DNA of 14,955 nt. Source: an uncultured Lachnospiraceae bacterium (GTDB taxonomy: Bacteria > Bacillota > Clostridia > Lachnospirales > Lachnospiraceae). The stretch spans positions 1 to 14,955 of the forward strand of contig CATYEA010000022.1 of the NCBI GenBank assembly GCA_958405355.1, written 5' to 3'. Of this stretch, positions 1 to 7,936 are shown piece by piece. The position numbers and the translations under genes were made by a program. The notes beneath the pieces are model-generated. The model ran no database searches, was not told the DNA's origin, and saw only the letters and a list, made by a program, of their open reading frames with translations. Numbering within the stretch: position 1 is the first letter of the stretch; each line of letters starts with the position of its first letter.

Positions 1-1476
1 AATAATAACAACACCGATGTGGTCGGAAAAACAGGTATTACCACTGCGGATGGTCTGAATTTCCGTACAGGACCGGGAACCAATTATGCTACACAGGGCC
101 TTGTATATCTTGGTACTCAGGTAAATATTTTAGGCGTTGAGGGTGACTGGTATGAAGTCTCTTGTGTTGTAAACGGCGTATTGAAAAAAGGTTATATGAG
201 CAAAGAGTTCGTAAGGGTTGTTGGAAGCAATGACACTCCATACGAGGGTCCGACAGATGCGGAATTTGAAGAACAGCTTGCAGCCTTCCCTGAAAGCTAT
301 AAAAATGCGCTGAGACATTTGCATGCACAGCATCCAAAGTGGAGCTTTACTGCGAAATATACAGGCATTGATTTCAATTATGCGGTTGACCAGGAAAACA
401 GCGGTAATCGTTCGATGATCTATGTTTCTTCGACGACACCATTCTCATGGCTGTCTACAGCTCCTGGAGATTATGACTGGGCAACAGATACTTATGTCAA
501 TAAGGATGGCGCATCATGGAAGGGTGCTTCCAGAGAATTGATCGCTTATTATATGGATCCGAGAAACTTCCTGGATGAACAGCAGATTTTCATGTTTGAG
601 ACCCAGTCCTATGAGAACTCACAGAGCCGTGATGTTACTGCCGGTATTTTGAGCGGTACATTTATGGCGGACGGCAACGGCTATAACTATAACGGAAAGT
701 ATTATACCTATGTTGATACATTTATGGAAGCCGGACAGATTGCCGGAGTAAGCCCTTATTTCCTGGCCTCCAGAGTACGTCAGGAAGTCGGTGGCGGAAG
801 TTCAGCGGCGGATGGTACCTACGGATATTATAACTTCTTTAATATCGGTGCTTATGCGAGTGCTGAAGGCAATGCGGTACAGAATGGTATTGCGTATGCT
901 TCCCAGACCGGAAAATGGCGTCGTCCATGGACAAGCCCATGGCTCTCTATTGTCGGCGGTGCGGAATTCCTTGCAAGTTCCTATATTAACGTAGGACAGA
1001 ACACAGATTATTTCCAGAAGTTCAACGTTGTGGATACACCATATTTTGATCATCAGTATATGGGTAATATTCAGGCGCCATGCTCGGAAGGTTCCAGCCG
1101 TTACAGTACTTATAAGAGATTGGGTGTGCTGGACAGTGCGATTACATTTGTTATTCCTGTTTATGAAAACATGCCGACCAGTGCAGCATCAATGCCGGCT
1201 GTTACAGGAAATCCAAACAGCTACATTAAGTCTCTGACGCTTAATAATGGCTCGATTGGCTTCAATCAGACATTTACTTATAACAAACTGGATTATACGG
1301 CTGTAACGAGAGAGTCTTCAATCAATATTTCAGCCACACCAGTCAGCAGTTATGGCACGATCGTTTCCGGTGCAGGATATCATGAACTGAAAGCTGGCAA
1401 CAATATCATCCAGGTAGTCTGCCAGGCAGGAAACGGCAGCCAGACAACATATACACTGAATATTTATCGTCAGTAG
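1..1476 (+). CDS. Secreted SH3-domain cell-wall hydrolase, glucosaminidase-type (5' end outside window)
   Basis: The frame is open from base 1 (N-N-N-N-T-D-V-V-G), so the true start and signal peptide lie upstream; the GTG at 19 is only the first in-frame start-like codon. Counting from base 1, residues 8-75 form a bacterial SH3 domain (LNFRTGPGTNY, then GDWYEVS and KKGYMS). Residues about 95-380 match the clostridial N-acetylglucosaminidase domain, with RQEVGG (Glu262, codon 784-786, the likely catalytic acid) and YYNFFNIGAYAS. The last ~85 residues are a cadherin-like beta-sandwich domain (IKSLTLNNG ... YTLNIYR). Such enzymes are exported and cut the glycan strands of peptidoglycan during wall turnover or separation; SH3 and cadherin-like domains bind the wall or carbohydrate. 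The next gene starts 15 bases downstream and shares the C-terminal domain type, so the two are probably co-expressed. The domain order is secure; the exact bond cleaved is inferred. Confidence 0.85.
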   Translation, partial: NNNNTDVVGKTGITTADGLNFRTGPGTNYATQGLVYLGTQVNILGVEGDWYEVSCVVNGVLKKGYMSKEFVRVVGSNDTPYEGPTDAEFEEQLAAFPESYKNALRHLHAQHPKWSFTAKYTGIDFNYAVDQENSGNRSMIYVSSTTPFSWLSTAPGDYDWATDTYVNKDGASWKGASRELIAYYMDPRNFLDEQQIFMFETQSYENSQSRDVTAGILSGTFMADGNGYNYNGKYYTYVDTFMEAGQIAGVSPYFLASRVRQEVGGGSSAADGTYGYYNFFNIGAYASAEGNAVQNGIAYASQTGKWRRPWTSPWLSIVGGAEFLASSYINVGQNTDYFQKFNVVDTPYFDHQYMGNIQAPCSEGSSRYSTYKRLGVLDSAITFVIPVYENMPTSAASMPAVTGNPNSYIKSLTLNNGSIGFNQTFTYNKLDYTAVTRESSINISATPVSSYGTIVSGAGYHELKAGNNIIQVVCQAGNGSQTTYTLNIYRQ

Positions 1477-1491
1477 AAAAGGAGAAAGACC

Positions 1492-2421
1492 ATGAATAAA
1501 AAAATTATTTCTATTATTTGTGCAACGGTTTTAACCCTCTGTGCAGTGGTCGGCGGTGTGGTATTTACCGGGATGCGGACAAGCGCTTCGGGAACCCAGA
1601 TGACCGTATCCGTGGAATCTCCGACAGTGGGAAAAGACGATGAAGTCAAAGTGCTTGTGACAGCTTCCAGCGGCGAGTCTATGAGTTATATTAAAGCAGA
1701 TTTAACCTATGATCCTGAAAAGCTTGAGTTGGTGGGAACTTCCACCGACCTGGCTACAGGCGCTAACGGTGAGATACAGATCATTGAAACATTAGCTTAC
1801 GGTGAGACAGAAAGAACCTATGAACTGACATTTAAAGCTCTGGAGGTCGGAGCAACAGATATCCGTCTTCATGATGCCTATATTGAGCAGTATGAGTCTT
1901 TGGAAATGGTCAGCCTGGAAGGTGATTACACATCACTGGAAGTTGTTGTCAACACAGCGATATCAGAGGATGCACGTATCAAGGAACTTATGATTGCGGG
2001 TGTGCAGAAGCTGGAAGAAAAGTTTGACCCGGATGTGTATGAGTACAATGTAGAAGTTGGCGTGGATATGGAAATGTTCATTTATTCCGCAGTACCGATG
2101 GAGGAAGACAGTGTTATCACCGCACCGGAAGATTTGATGCTTTCCATCGGCGAGAACCATTTCGAAATTCTGGTAACGGCTCCGGCAGGAAATACCCAGA
2201 CATATATTATCAATGTGACCCGTCTGGATCATGAACTGGAATCCGAAACAGAGACAGAATCTGAGACCGAAACCGAATCCGAGACAGAATCGGCTCTCGA
2301 AACGGAATCTTACACAGAAACCGAAACAGTTCTTGAAACCGAAAGTGAAACTTTAGGGGAAGAACTTCTCGGGGAACCTCAGTCATACAACTATGAAGAG
2401 ACCGAAAATTTTTATGAATAA
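1492..2421 (+). CDS. Secreted cohesin-like / cadherin-like domain protein with acidic Glu-Thr-Ser repeat tail
   Basis: 309 residues, ATG preceded by AAAGGAG (1478-1483 region). Residues 1-33 are a signal peptide or signal anchor (KK, then a hydrophobic stretch, then TSASG). Residues 37-152 resemble a cohesin-type beta-sandwich (MTVSVESPTVGKDDEVKV, YIKADLTYDPEKLELVG, YELTFKALEVG), a fold used for extracellular protein-protein contacts. Residues 160-245 are a cadherin-like domain (IKELMIAG, YEYNVEV, YIINVTRL) of the same kind as the one ending the upstream hydrolase. Residues 248-287 are ETES/ETET repeats and the tail stays acidic to the end. There is no C-terminal membrane helix or sortase motif, so it is either released or held by its N-terminal segment. 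It probably forms a two-gene unit with the hydrolase, as partner or scaffold. No enzymatic motif is visible; function is inferred. Confidence 0.8.
   Translation: MNKKIISIICATVLTLCAVVGGVVFTGMRTSASGTQMTVSVESPTVGKDDEVKVLVTASSGESMSYIKADLTYDPEKLELVGTSTDLATGANGEIQIIETLAYGETERTYELTFKALEVGATDIRLHDAYIEQYESLEMVSLEGDYTSLEVVVNTAISEDARIKELMIAGVQKLEEKFDPDVYEYNVEVGVDMEMFIYSAVPMEEDSVITAPEDLMLSIGENHFEILVTAPAGNTQTYIINVTRLDHELESETETESETETESETESALETESYTETETVLETESETLGEELLGEPQSYNYEETENFYE
2233..2352 (+). repeat. Degenerate in-frame repeat coding for ETES/ETET
   Basis: About 120 bases built from variants of the six-base unit GAAACC/GAGACA alternating with GAATCT/GAATCC, coding for Glu-Thr-Glu-Ser repeats in residues 248-287 of the cohesin-like protein. 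Codon variants are mixed (GAA/GAG, ACA/ACC, TCT/TCC), so the peptide pattern is more regular than the DNA. The stretch is a low-complexity, strongly acidic linker or tail and could vary in length by slippage. Confidence 0.75.
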
Positions 2422-2437
2422 TTTAATTTAAATCATG

Positions 2438-2468
2438 ACCCCTGTAGGCTTTAGCTTACAGGGGTTTT
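2438..2468 (+). terminator. Intrinsic terminator after the wall-protein pair
   Basis: Stem 2438-2449 pairs with 2454-2465: ACCCCTGTAGGC against GCTTACAGGGGT, 12 pairs with one G-T wobble, loop TTTA, followed by TTTT. It ends the transcript of the hydrolase and cohesin-like genes. Confidence 0.85.
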
Positions 2469-2486
2469 GTGATATAGTGGTATACT
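2455..2486 (+). promoter_or_regulatory. Candidate extended -10 promoter for the sigma-like/deacetylase/nfo/metY run
   Basis: TGG-TATACT (2478-2486) is a good extended -10 element. The only -35-like hexamer at a usable distance is CTTACA (2455-2460, 4 of 6, spacer 20), inside the terminator stem, so the extended -10 probably carries most of the activity. A start about 7 bases downstream would give a short leader before AAGGAAGG (2504-2511) and the ATG at 2519. Confidence 0.45.
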
Positions 2487-2518
2487 GTGAACACTTATGG
2501 TAAAAGGAAGGTTATTTT

Positions 2519-3340
2519 ATGTTAGATCAGAATACATTTACAGAAACGGTGCGAGAGGTATCTGAAATTATAAGAACAGCTTCAGAGCCTTTATCTGAAG
2601 AGGAGATTCTTGGCTATTTTGCTAAAATGGAGTTGAATGAAACTCAGAAGAAAATGGTATTGGAATATCTGTTAAAGCCGCAGGCTGGGGCAGATTCACA
2701 GACGGAGGAAGAAACCGGGACGGAAGAGGAAAAGAAGGCGGATATGGAGCTGCCGGATTCCCAGGCTCTGCGTATGTACATGGAAGAGATTGAGGGGCTT
2801 TCCGTATGTGCCCAGGAGGAGCTTCAGGCGTTGTATGAGAAGCTTTTGAACGGTGATGCGACCGTGATTGAAAAAATATCCGAGAGTTGGATGGGAAGGA
2901 TTCTGGAGCAGGCGAAAAAACTATCGGTTGTTCCGGAGGATTTTTCGGATGTTGTGCAGGAGGGCAATATGGCCCTGTTCATGAAGCTCTCAGAGTTATG
3001 CGGCAGTGGTGTAAAGGCTGGCCGCCATTCAGGAGTGGGCGGAAGTTTGGATGCGGGCAGGGGAATGTCTGCCGTTTATGTGGAAAAGGAAGTCATTCAG
3101 GCTGTGGAAACGGCTATGAAAGTCTATATTCAGGAGCTTACCGGAGAAGGTTATGTGGAAAATGCCGTTGTTGGTAAAGTCACATTGGTTAATGAGGCCA
3201 GAAAACATCTGATGGAGGAAAATGGCCAGGAACCGACCCTTCGTGAACTGGCTGAATATACAAAAATGTCCCAAAGGGAACTACAGGATATGATGGATAT
3301 GATTCAGCGGGCAGAGGAACGGGCAAAAGACCGGGGCTAA
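2519..3340 (+). CDS. Degenerate sigma-70-like protein (regions 1.2, 2.1-2.2 and 3 only)
   Basis: 273 residues, ATG 7 bases after AAGGAAGG. Residues 1-55 resemble sigma region 1.1 (short helices, LSEEEILGYF). An acidic linker (residues 58-78) follows. Residues 80-116 match region 1.2 (SQALRMYMEEIEGL, then EELQALYEKLLNGD). Residues 118-160 are a weak region 2.1-2.2, with FSDVVQEGNMALFMKL corresponding to the DLIQEGN core-polymerase-binding helix. A Gly-rich stretch (163-185) replaces regions 2.3-2.4, which normally melt and read the -10. Residues 219-265 match region 3 (VNEARKHLMEENGQEPTLRELAEYTKMS). Region 4, which reads the -35, is absent. Family membership is clear; a normal promoter-selecting sigma factor is unlikely. 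It may bind RNA polymerase and modulate it, or be a decaying paralogue. It is first in a tight gene run with the deacetylase (78-base gap). Confidence 0.7.
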   Translation: MLDQNTFTETVREVSEIIRTASEPLSEEEILGYFAKMELNETQKKMVLEYLLKPQAGADSQTEEETGTEEEKKADMELPDSQALRMYMEEIEGLSVCAQEELQALYEKLLNGDATVIEKISESWMGRILEQAKKLSVVPEDFSDVVQEGNMALFMKLSELCGSGVKAGRHSGVGGSLDAGRGMSAVYVEKEVIQAVETAMKVYIQELTGEGYVENAVVGKVTLVNEARKHLMEENGQEPTLRELAEYTKMSQRELQDMMDMIQRAEERAKDRG

Positions 3341-3418
3341 ATAGTAAGGAGATTCCGGGAGCATACTGTGCCGGAGACGGGCATATATTAGTCTGAAAGA
3401 TTTAAAGGGAGCGGTTGG

Positions 3419-4141
3419 ATGAAAGAATTCCGGGTTTTGGCGGCAGCGCTGAGCATGATTTTAATATCTTTGCTGGTGTCGGGAGCCAGAAGTGTACTGG
3501 CCATGTCAGAAAGCTCGACCTTTGATATTTATGAAGAAAGTGAACGATTGGTGGCGTTGACCTTTGATGACGGTCCAAAAGAAGGAAAGACAGATGTGCT
3601 TTTGGATATGCTGAAAGAAAAAGGGGTCCATGCCACCTTTTTTATGATTGGTGCCCAGGTGGAAAAAAATCAGGAGATTGTCCGGCGAATGTATGAAGAA
3701 GGGCATCAGCTTGGTATTCATACTTACAGCCATGTGGATTTATCCTGTCTGACGGAAGAAAAACAGAAAGAGGAAATCCAAAAATCCAAAGAGGCCATTG
3801 AGTCGATCATCGGACCGAGCCATTTGCTTTTGAGACCGCCCTTTGGTGAGATCGATCAAGTGTTGGAAAACTGGCTGGACTGTCCGATGGTTTTATGGTC
3901 GGTGGATACGGAGGATTGGACAGGAAAGGCTGCAGCGGAAATTATCCGGGAAACGGCGGAAACCGTGAAGGATGGAGACATTATTTTGATGCATGATATT
4001 TCAGATTATGGGCTGGAAGGGGCTGCCGGAATTATTGACGAATTACAGAGGATGGGTTATACTTTTTTAACAGTAGACCAGTTATTTGCATGCCGGGATA
4101 TTGAGCTGGAGAACGGAGTGACTTACCGGCGGGCACGATAG
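3419..4141 (+). CDS. Secreted polysaccharide deacetylase (carbohydrate esterase 4, NodB domain)
   Basis: 240 residues; ATG follows AAAGGGAG (3404-3411). A signal peptide spans residues 1-28 (MKEFRVLAAAL ... SVLA), so it acts outside the membrane. The NodB domain carries all expected motifs: TFDDGP (48-53, catalytic base and metal Asp), HTYSH (101-105, the two metal-binding His), RPPFG (139-143), LWSVDTEDW (159-167) and LMHD (190-193, second catalytic His). CE4 enzymes are metal-dependent and remove N- or O-acetyl groups from peptidoglycan, chitin-like or exopolysaccharide chains; the substrate cannot be read here. The length is about the minimum for signal peptide plus catalytic domain, with no extra binding domain. 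It sits between a sigma-like gene and nfo, with no terminator on either side. Peptidoglycan deacetylation is a reasonable guess given the wall hydrolase upstream. Confidence 0.9.
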   Translation: MKEFRVLAAALSMILISLLVSGARSVLAMSESSTFDIYEESERLVALTFDDGPKEGKTDVLLDMLKEKGVHATFFMIGAQVEKNQEIVRRMYEEGHQLGIHTYSHVDLSCLTEEKQKEEIQKSKEAIESIIGPSHLLLRPPFGEIDQVLENWLDCPMVLWSVDTEDWTGKAAAEIIRETAETVKDGDIILMHDISDYGLEGAAGIIDELQRMGYTFLTVDQLFACRDIELENGVTYRRAR

Positions 4142-4191
4142 CCGGATCCGGTAGGAGACACGGCCGGCGGGCGCAGTGAAAAGGAGAAAAT

Positions 4192-5106
4192 ATGCTAAAA
4201 ATAGGTTCCCATGTGGGGATGAGTGGAAAAGAGATGTTTTTAGGTTCGGCGAAGGAAGCCGTATCCTACGGAGCCAATACCTTTATGGTATATACGGGAG
4301 CTCCCCAGAATACAAAACGAAAAGATATCAGTGAACTTCGCATTGAAGAGGGCTGGAACTATATGCGGGAGCATGGAATTGGGGAAATCGTTATCCATGC
4401 GCCTTATATTATTAATATGGCAAATACGGTGAAACCGGAAACCTTTGAACTGGCAGTGGATTTTATGAATCTGGAAATGAGCCGTGCGGAAGCTATGGGC
4501 AGCCGGATTCTTATTGTCCATCCGGGAGCCCATGTGGGCGCCGGAGCCGAGGCGGGCATCGCTAAGATTGCCGAAGCGCTGAATGAAGTGCTGAACCGGG
4601 ATTCCAAGGTTTATGTGGCATTGGAGACAATGGCCGGCAAAGGCAGCGAGATTGGCAGAAGCTTTGAAGAACTGGCTCAGATTTATGAGAAAGTTGCCTG
4701 TAATGATAAGCTGAGGGTATGTTTTGACACCTGTCACACAAGTGACGCGGGGTATGATATTATTAATGATTTTGACGGTGTCATGGAGAAGTTTGACCGG
4801 ATTCTCGGAAAAGAACAGATTGCCGTATTTCACATTAATGACAGTAAAAATGCGCCGGGGGCCGGAAAGGACCGGCATGAAAATATCGGCTTTGGACATA
4901 TCGGCTTTGAAGCATTGAATCGGATTGTTCACCATAAAGATTTTGAAAACATACCGAAAATTCTGGAGACGCCTTATGTGGCTGATGCCAATCAGCCGAA
5001 AAAATCCTGGGCGCCGTACCGGATGGAAATAGAAATGCTCCGTCAGGGAGTATTTGACCCTACATTAAAAGAAAAACTTGCGGAAAACGGAGGAATGAAG
5101 TCATGA
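4192..5106 (+). CDS. nfo: Deoxyribonuclease IV (endonuclease IV, AP endonuclease)
   Basis: 304 residues; AAGGAG (4181-4186) sits 5 bases before the ATG. The TIM-barrel AP endonuclease cuts DNA 5' to abasic sites in base excision repair using a cluster of three zinc ions. The metal ligands line up with those of E. coli Nfo: His69 (IHAPY), His110 (VHPGAH), Glu145 (LETMAGKG), Asp179 and His182 ([13 protein letters not shown]), His214 (FHINDSK), Asp227 and His229 (DRHENIG) and Glu259 (LETPY). Nothing is missing and the length is slightly above the usual 280-285. The stop overlaps the metY start in ATGA (5103-5106), so metY translation is probably coupled to it. A repair gene next to metY has no obvious functional link; co-expression may be incidental. 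Confidence 0.95.
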   Translation: MLKIGSHVGMSGKEMFLGSAKEAVSYGANTFMVYTGAPQNTKRKDISELRIEEGWNYMREHGIGEIVIHAPYIINMANTVKPETFELAVDFMNLEMSRAEAMGSRILIVHPGAHVGAGAEAGIAKIAEALNEVLNRDSKVYVALETMAGKGSEIGRSFEELAQIYEKVACNDKLRVCFDTCHTSDAGYDIINDFDGVMEKFDRILGKEQIAVFHINDSKNAPGAGKDRHENIGFGHIGFEALNRIVHHKDFENIPKILETPYVADANQPKKSWAPYRMEIEMLRQGVFDPTLKEKLAENGGMKS

Positions 5107-6365
5107 GAGACGAAACAAAATGTTTACATTCAGGCTACACGCCGAAAAATGGAGAACCACGGGTAATGCCGATCGTACAGAGTACAACCTATGTATTTGA
5201 TTCGACAGAGCATATCGGACAGTTATTTGATATGCCGACGGAATATATGTATTCCAGATTTGCCAATCCAACAGTAGATGCAGTGGAGAAAAAAATTGCG
5301 GATTTGGAGGGCGGTGTCGGCGCCATGTGTACATCTTCCGGTCAGGCGGCTTCCCTGTTTTCGATTTTGAATCTCTGTAATGCCGGGGACAGCTTTATCA
5401 GTACCTCTACGATTTATGGCGGTACAGTCAATCTTTTTGCCGTAACCTTGAAGAAATTGGGAATTGAATGCATTTTTGTGGATGCGGAAGCGGATGAAGA
5501 AACCATTCAGAAAGCTTTTAAGCCAAATACCCGCTGTGTTTTTGGAGAAACTCTGGCAAATCCGGCGCTGGCTGTTCTGGATATTGAGAAATTTGCAAAG
5601 ATTGCCCATAAGAACGATGTACCTCTTATTATTGATAATACCTTTGCCACACCGATTCTCTGTAAACCGATTGAGTTCGGTGCGGATATCGTGGTTCATT
5701 CCACATCCAAATATATGGATGGACATGCCCTTCAGATCGGCGGTGTCATTGTTGACAGCGGTAATTTTAACTGGGCGAACGGCAAATTCCCTGAATTTAC
5801 CGAACCGGATGAGTCTTATCATGGCGTCATCTATACAAAGGATTTCGGCGAGATGGCTTATATCATCAAAGCCCGTATGCAGCTCATGCGTGATTTCGGC
5901 GCTTATCCGGCAGCCCATTCCGCATTCTTACTGAATCTCGGCCTGGAAACATTGCCGATCCGTATGGAACGTTATTGCGAAAATGCTCTGAAAGTTGCAA
6001 AGTTTTTGCAGGCTTCGGATAAGATTGAATCTGTCAGTTATGCGGCTCTGCCGGGAGATAAATATCATGAACTGGCAAAGAAATATCTGCCGAAGGGAAC
6101 CTGCGGCGTTATTTCTATCACGATTAAAGGCGGAAAAGCAGCGGCAGTCCGGTTCATGGATGGCTTGAAACTGGCTTCCAATGAAGTACATGTAGCGGAT
6201 ATTCGTACGTGCGTACTCCATCCGGCCAGTGCGACCCATCGTCAGCTGACAGATGAACAGTTGATCGCAGCCGGTGTGAATCCGGGGCTGATCCGTTTGT
6301 CTGTTGGTCTGGAAAATGTGGATGATATTATTGAAGATTTGGAACAGAGCTTAAAAAATGTATAA
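5103..6365 (+). CDS. metY: O-acetylhomoserine sulfhydrylase (O-acetylhomoserine aminocarboxypropyltransferase)
   Basis: 420 residues, a cytoplasmic PLP enzyme of the Cys/Met metabolism family. It condenses O-acetylhomoserine with sulfide to give homocysteine, the direct-sulfhydrylation route to methionine. Seen in the sequence: TKCLHSGY and QSTTYVF at the N terminus, YSRFANPT (50-57, phosphate-binding Tyr and Arg from the neighbouring subunit), TSSGQAA (77-83), DNTFATP (178-184) and [10 protein letters not shown] with the PLP lysine at 203. The ~420 length, with an insert after the lysine, fits MetY rather than MetB or MetC (about 380-390). The ATG overlaps the nfo stop. There is no obvious terminator after the TAA, and no SAM riboswitch or T-box is seen in front of it in this window. 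A role as homocysteine synthase fits the methionine uptake genes 2.6 kb downstream. Confidence 0.92.
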   Translation: MRDETKCLHSGYTPKNGEPRVMPIVQSTTYVFDSTEHIGQLFDMPTEYMYSRFANPTVDAVEKKIADLEGGVGAMCTSSGQAASLFSILNLCNAGDSFISTSTIYGGTVNLFAVTLKKLGIECIFVDAEADEETIQKAFKPNTRCVFGETLANPALAVLDIEKFAKIAHKNDVPLIIDNTFATPILCKPIEFGADIVVHSTSKYMDGHALQIGGVIVDSGNFNWANGKFPEFTEPDESYHGVIYTKDFGEMAYIIKARMQLMRDFGAYPAAHSAFLLNLGLETLPIRMERYCENALKVAKFLQASDKIESVSYAALPGDKYHELAKKYLPKGTCGVISITIKGGKAAAVRFMDGLKLASNEVHVADIRTCVLHPASATHRQLTDEQLIAAGVNPGLIRLSVGLENVDDIIEDLEQSLKNV

Positions 6366-6391
6366 AATTGTAAATTATTGTTGAAAATTTA

Positions 6392-6420
6392 TTGTATGTC
6401 ATTTTTCTTTATGCTATTCT
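6392..6420 (+). promoter_or_regulatory. Candidate promoter for the glycine-riboswitch transcript
   Basis: TTGTAT (6392-6397) lies 17 bases before TATTCT (6415-6420), which is preceded by TGC, making an extended -10. The predicted start, around 6426-6428, falls at the first base of the hairpin that opens the riboswitch, which supports the call. Confidence 0.55.
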
Positions 6421-6426
6421 AATAAA

Positions 6427-6522
6427 TGGCTTTTAAGCCAACTCAGGAGAGACTCAAAAATATTGAGCGCCGAAGGTGTACGCAGCAGCCCGCTGCAATT
6501 CTCTCAGGCAAAAGGATGGAGG
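6427..6522 (+). ncRNA. Glycine riboswitch, single aptamer with 5' accessory hairpin
   Basis: The conserved glycine aptamer core is plain: GGAGAG (6446-6451), a P2 hairpin CTCAA/TTGAG (6453-6457 with 6463-6467), GCGCCGAAGG (6467-6476), a P3 hairpin GCAGC/GCTGC (6482-6486 with 6492-6496) and CTCTCAGGCAAAAGGA (6501-6516). P1 is short: CTCA (6442-6445) with TG(G)AG (6517-6521). Only one aptamer is present. A small hairpin TGGCTT/AAGCCA (6427-6440) sits one base upstream, where type-2 singlets carry a ghost-aptamer stem. No terminator lies between aptamer and ATG. The 3' strand of P1 contains most of the ribosome binding site GGAGG (6518-6522), so glycine binding would be expected to hide it and lower symporter translation. 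Identity is certain on motif grounds; the direction of switching is inferred. Confidence 0.93.
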
Positions 6523-6529
6523 AAGAAAA

Positions 6530-7936
6530 ATGTTACAACAAATCAACGAACTGATCAAGTGGATTGATGATGCCGTTTGGGGTCTGCCGTTAATTATCAT
6601 GATTCTGGCGACGGGTATTTACCTGACCATTCGGCTGGGCTTACTTCAAATCAGGCATTTGGGGAAAGCATTGAAGTTTATGGTGCAGAACGAGGAAGAC
6701 GGTACCGGAGAGGTCAGCAGTTTCGGTGCGCTTTGTACAGCGCTCTCAGCGACGATCGGTACCGGAAACATTGTCGGTGTAGCGACGGCCATTGCCGCCG
6801 GCGGACCGGGTGCTTTGTTCTGGATGGTCGTCGCAGCTCTGTTTGGTATGGCGACCAAGTATGCAGAAGGTCTTCTGGCGATTAAGTATCGAACCATTGA
6901 TGCAGAAGGACATGTTCTCGGCGGACCGTTCTATTATATTGAGAATGGTATGGGGAAGAATTTCAGGTGGCTCGGAAAGATATTTGCTTTCTTTGGTGCC
7001 TGCGTTGGTCTTTTGGGAATCGGTACCTTTACTCAGGTCAATGGTATTGCGTCGGCAACGAAGAACTTTTTTGACCCAAATATGCAGTCCACAGTGACGC
7101 TTTTTGGCAATACATATTCATGGGTAACTGTGATTACCTGCCTGGTACTTACCGTGATCGTCGGTATGGTTGTTCTGGGTGGTATTAAACGTATTGCAAA
7201 GGTTTCGGAGATCGTTGTTCCTTTTATGGCGATTCTCTATGTGGTCTTTGCGTTGATTATTCTTATAACGAATATAACCAGGGTTCCGGCAGCGGTTGCA
7301 CTCATTGTAAAGACGGCTTTTACAGGCAGTGCCTTAGTCGGAGGTGCGGTAGGTACGATGGTTATTGCCATGCAGAAGGGTATCGCCAGAGGTATTTTCT
7401 CCAACGAATCCGGTCTTGGTAGTGCGCCGATCGCTGCGGCTGCAGCGCAGACAAAGGAGCCGGTACGTCAGGGACTTGTATCCATGACGGGAACCTTTAT
7501 CGATACGGTCATTATCTGCAGCATGACAGGTATTTCCATTGTATTGACCGGTGCATGGCAGATCGAAGGTATCGAAGGCGTCGAGATTACAAGTGCGGCC
7601 TTTCAGATGGGACTTCCATTTCCGGCGGCTGTATCCTCTTTTGTATTAATGCTGTGTCTTACGTTTTTTGCGTTTACAACGATTCTTGGATGGGATTACT
7701 ACGGTGAACGCTGTGTGGAATATTTGTTTAACAGAAATCAAAATGTTGTTAAGACCTATCGCTGGCTGTACATTCTGGCCGTATTTATTGGACCGTATAT
7801 GACAGTGGAGGCGGTATGGAATATTGCAGATATCTTTAATGCGCTGATGGCCCTCCCGAACCTGATCGCTCTTATTGTGTTGAGCGGTGTCGTTTCACGG
7901 GAGACAAAGGCTTACTTTAAAAAAGAGGCGAAATAA
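6530..7936 (+). CDS. Alanine/glycine:cation symporter (AGCS family), under glycine riboswitch
   Basis: 468 residues. The ATG at 6530 is 7 bases after GGAGG; an in-frame GTG at 6476 would start inside the riboswitch core and is rejected. The protein has about ten to eleven membrane helices and takes up alanine or glycine with Na+ (or H+). Family hallmarks: ALSATIGTGNIVGVATAI (71-88), GGPGALFWM (91-99), the charged KYAEGLLAIKYR after it (110-121), and GIARGIFSNESGLGSAPIAA (284-303). The riboswitch in front points to glycine as the physiological substrate. Its stop overlaps the lysR start in TAATG, so the two are co-transcribed and probably translationally coupled. Family assignment is very secure; glycine preference is inferred from the riboswitch. 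Confidence 0.93.
   Translation: MLQQINELIKWIDDAVWGLPLIIMILATGIYLTIRLGLLQIRHLGKALKFMVQNEEDGTGEVSSFGALCTALSATIGTGNIVGVATAIAAGGPGALFWMVVAALFGMATKYAEGLLAIKYRTIDAEGHVLGGPFYYIENGMGKNFRWLGKIFAFFGACVGLLGIGTFTQVNGIASATKNFFDPNMQSTVTLFGNTYSWVTVITCLVLTVIVGMVVLGGIKRIAKVSEIVVPFMAILYVVFALIILITNITRVPAAVALIVKTAFTGSALVGGAVGTMVIAMQKGIARGIFSNESGLGSAPIAAAAAQTKEPVRQGLVSMTGTFIDTVIICSMTGISIVLTGAWQIEGIEGVEITSAAFQMGLPFPAAVSSFVLMLCLTFFAFTTILGWDYYGERCVEYLFNRNQNVVKTYRWLYILAVFIGPYMTVEAVWNIADIFNALMALPNLIALIVLSGVVSRETKAYFKKEAK

Noticed and set aside
2233..2352. Possible CRISPR-like repeat array
   Set aside because: Repeats are six-base codon-level units in frame inside a coding sequence, without spacers.
3341..3418. Terminator or promoter between the sigma-like gene and the deacetylase
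   Set aside because: No stable hairpin with T tract and no convincing -35/-10 pair; read as an intra-operon gap.
4126..4172. Direct repeat CCGGCGGGC (4126-4134 and 4164-4172) with GGATCC-centred palindrome between deacetylase and nfo
   Set aside because: Short, GC-rich and without a T tract; not a terminator and too small to call an element.
4240..4935. Long open frame on the minus strand opposite nfo (231 codons)
   Set aside because: Mirrors a well-supported gene, has no recognisable domain and no ribosome binding site; composition shadow. The same holds for minus-strand frames at 5223-5918, 8032-8613, 12477-13046 and 14130-14855.
6476..6529. Upstream GTG start for the symporter
   Set aside because: It lies inside the conserved glycine aptamer core, and the ATG at 6530 has a well-placed GGAGG.
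6366..6530. Second (tandem) glycine aptamer
   Set aside because: Only one GCCGAAGG core and one CTCTCAGGCAAAAGGA segment are present; the 5' hairpin is too small to be a full aptamer.
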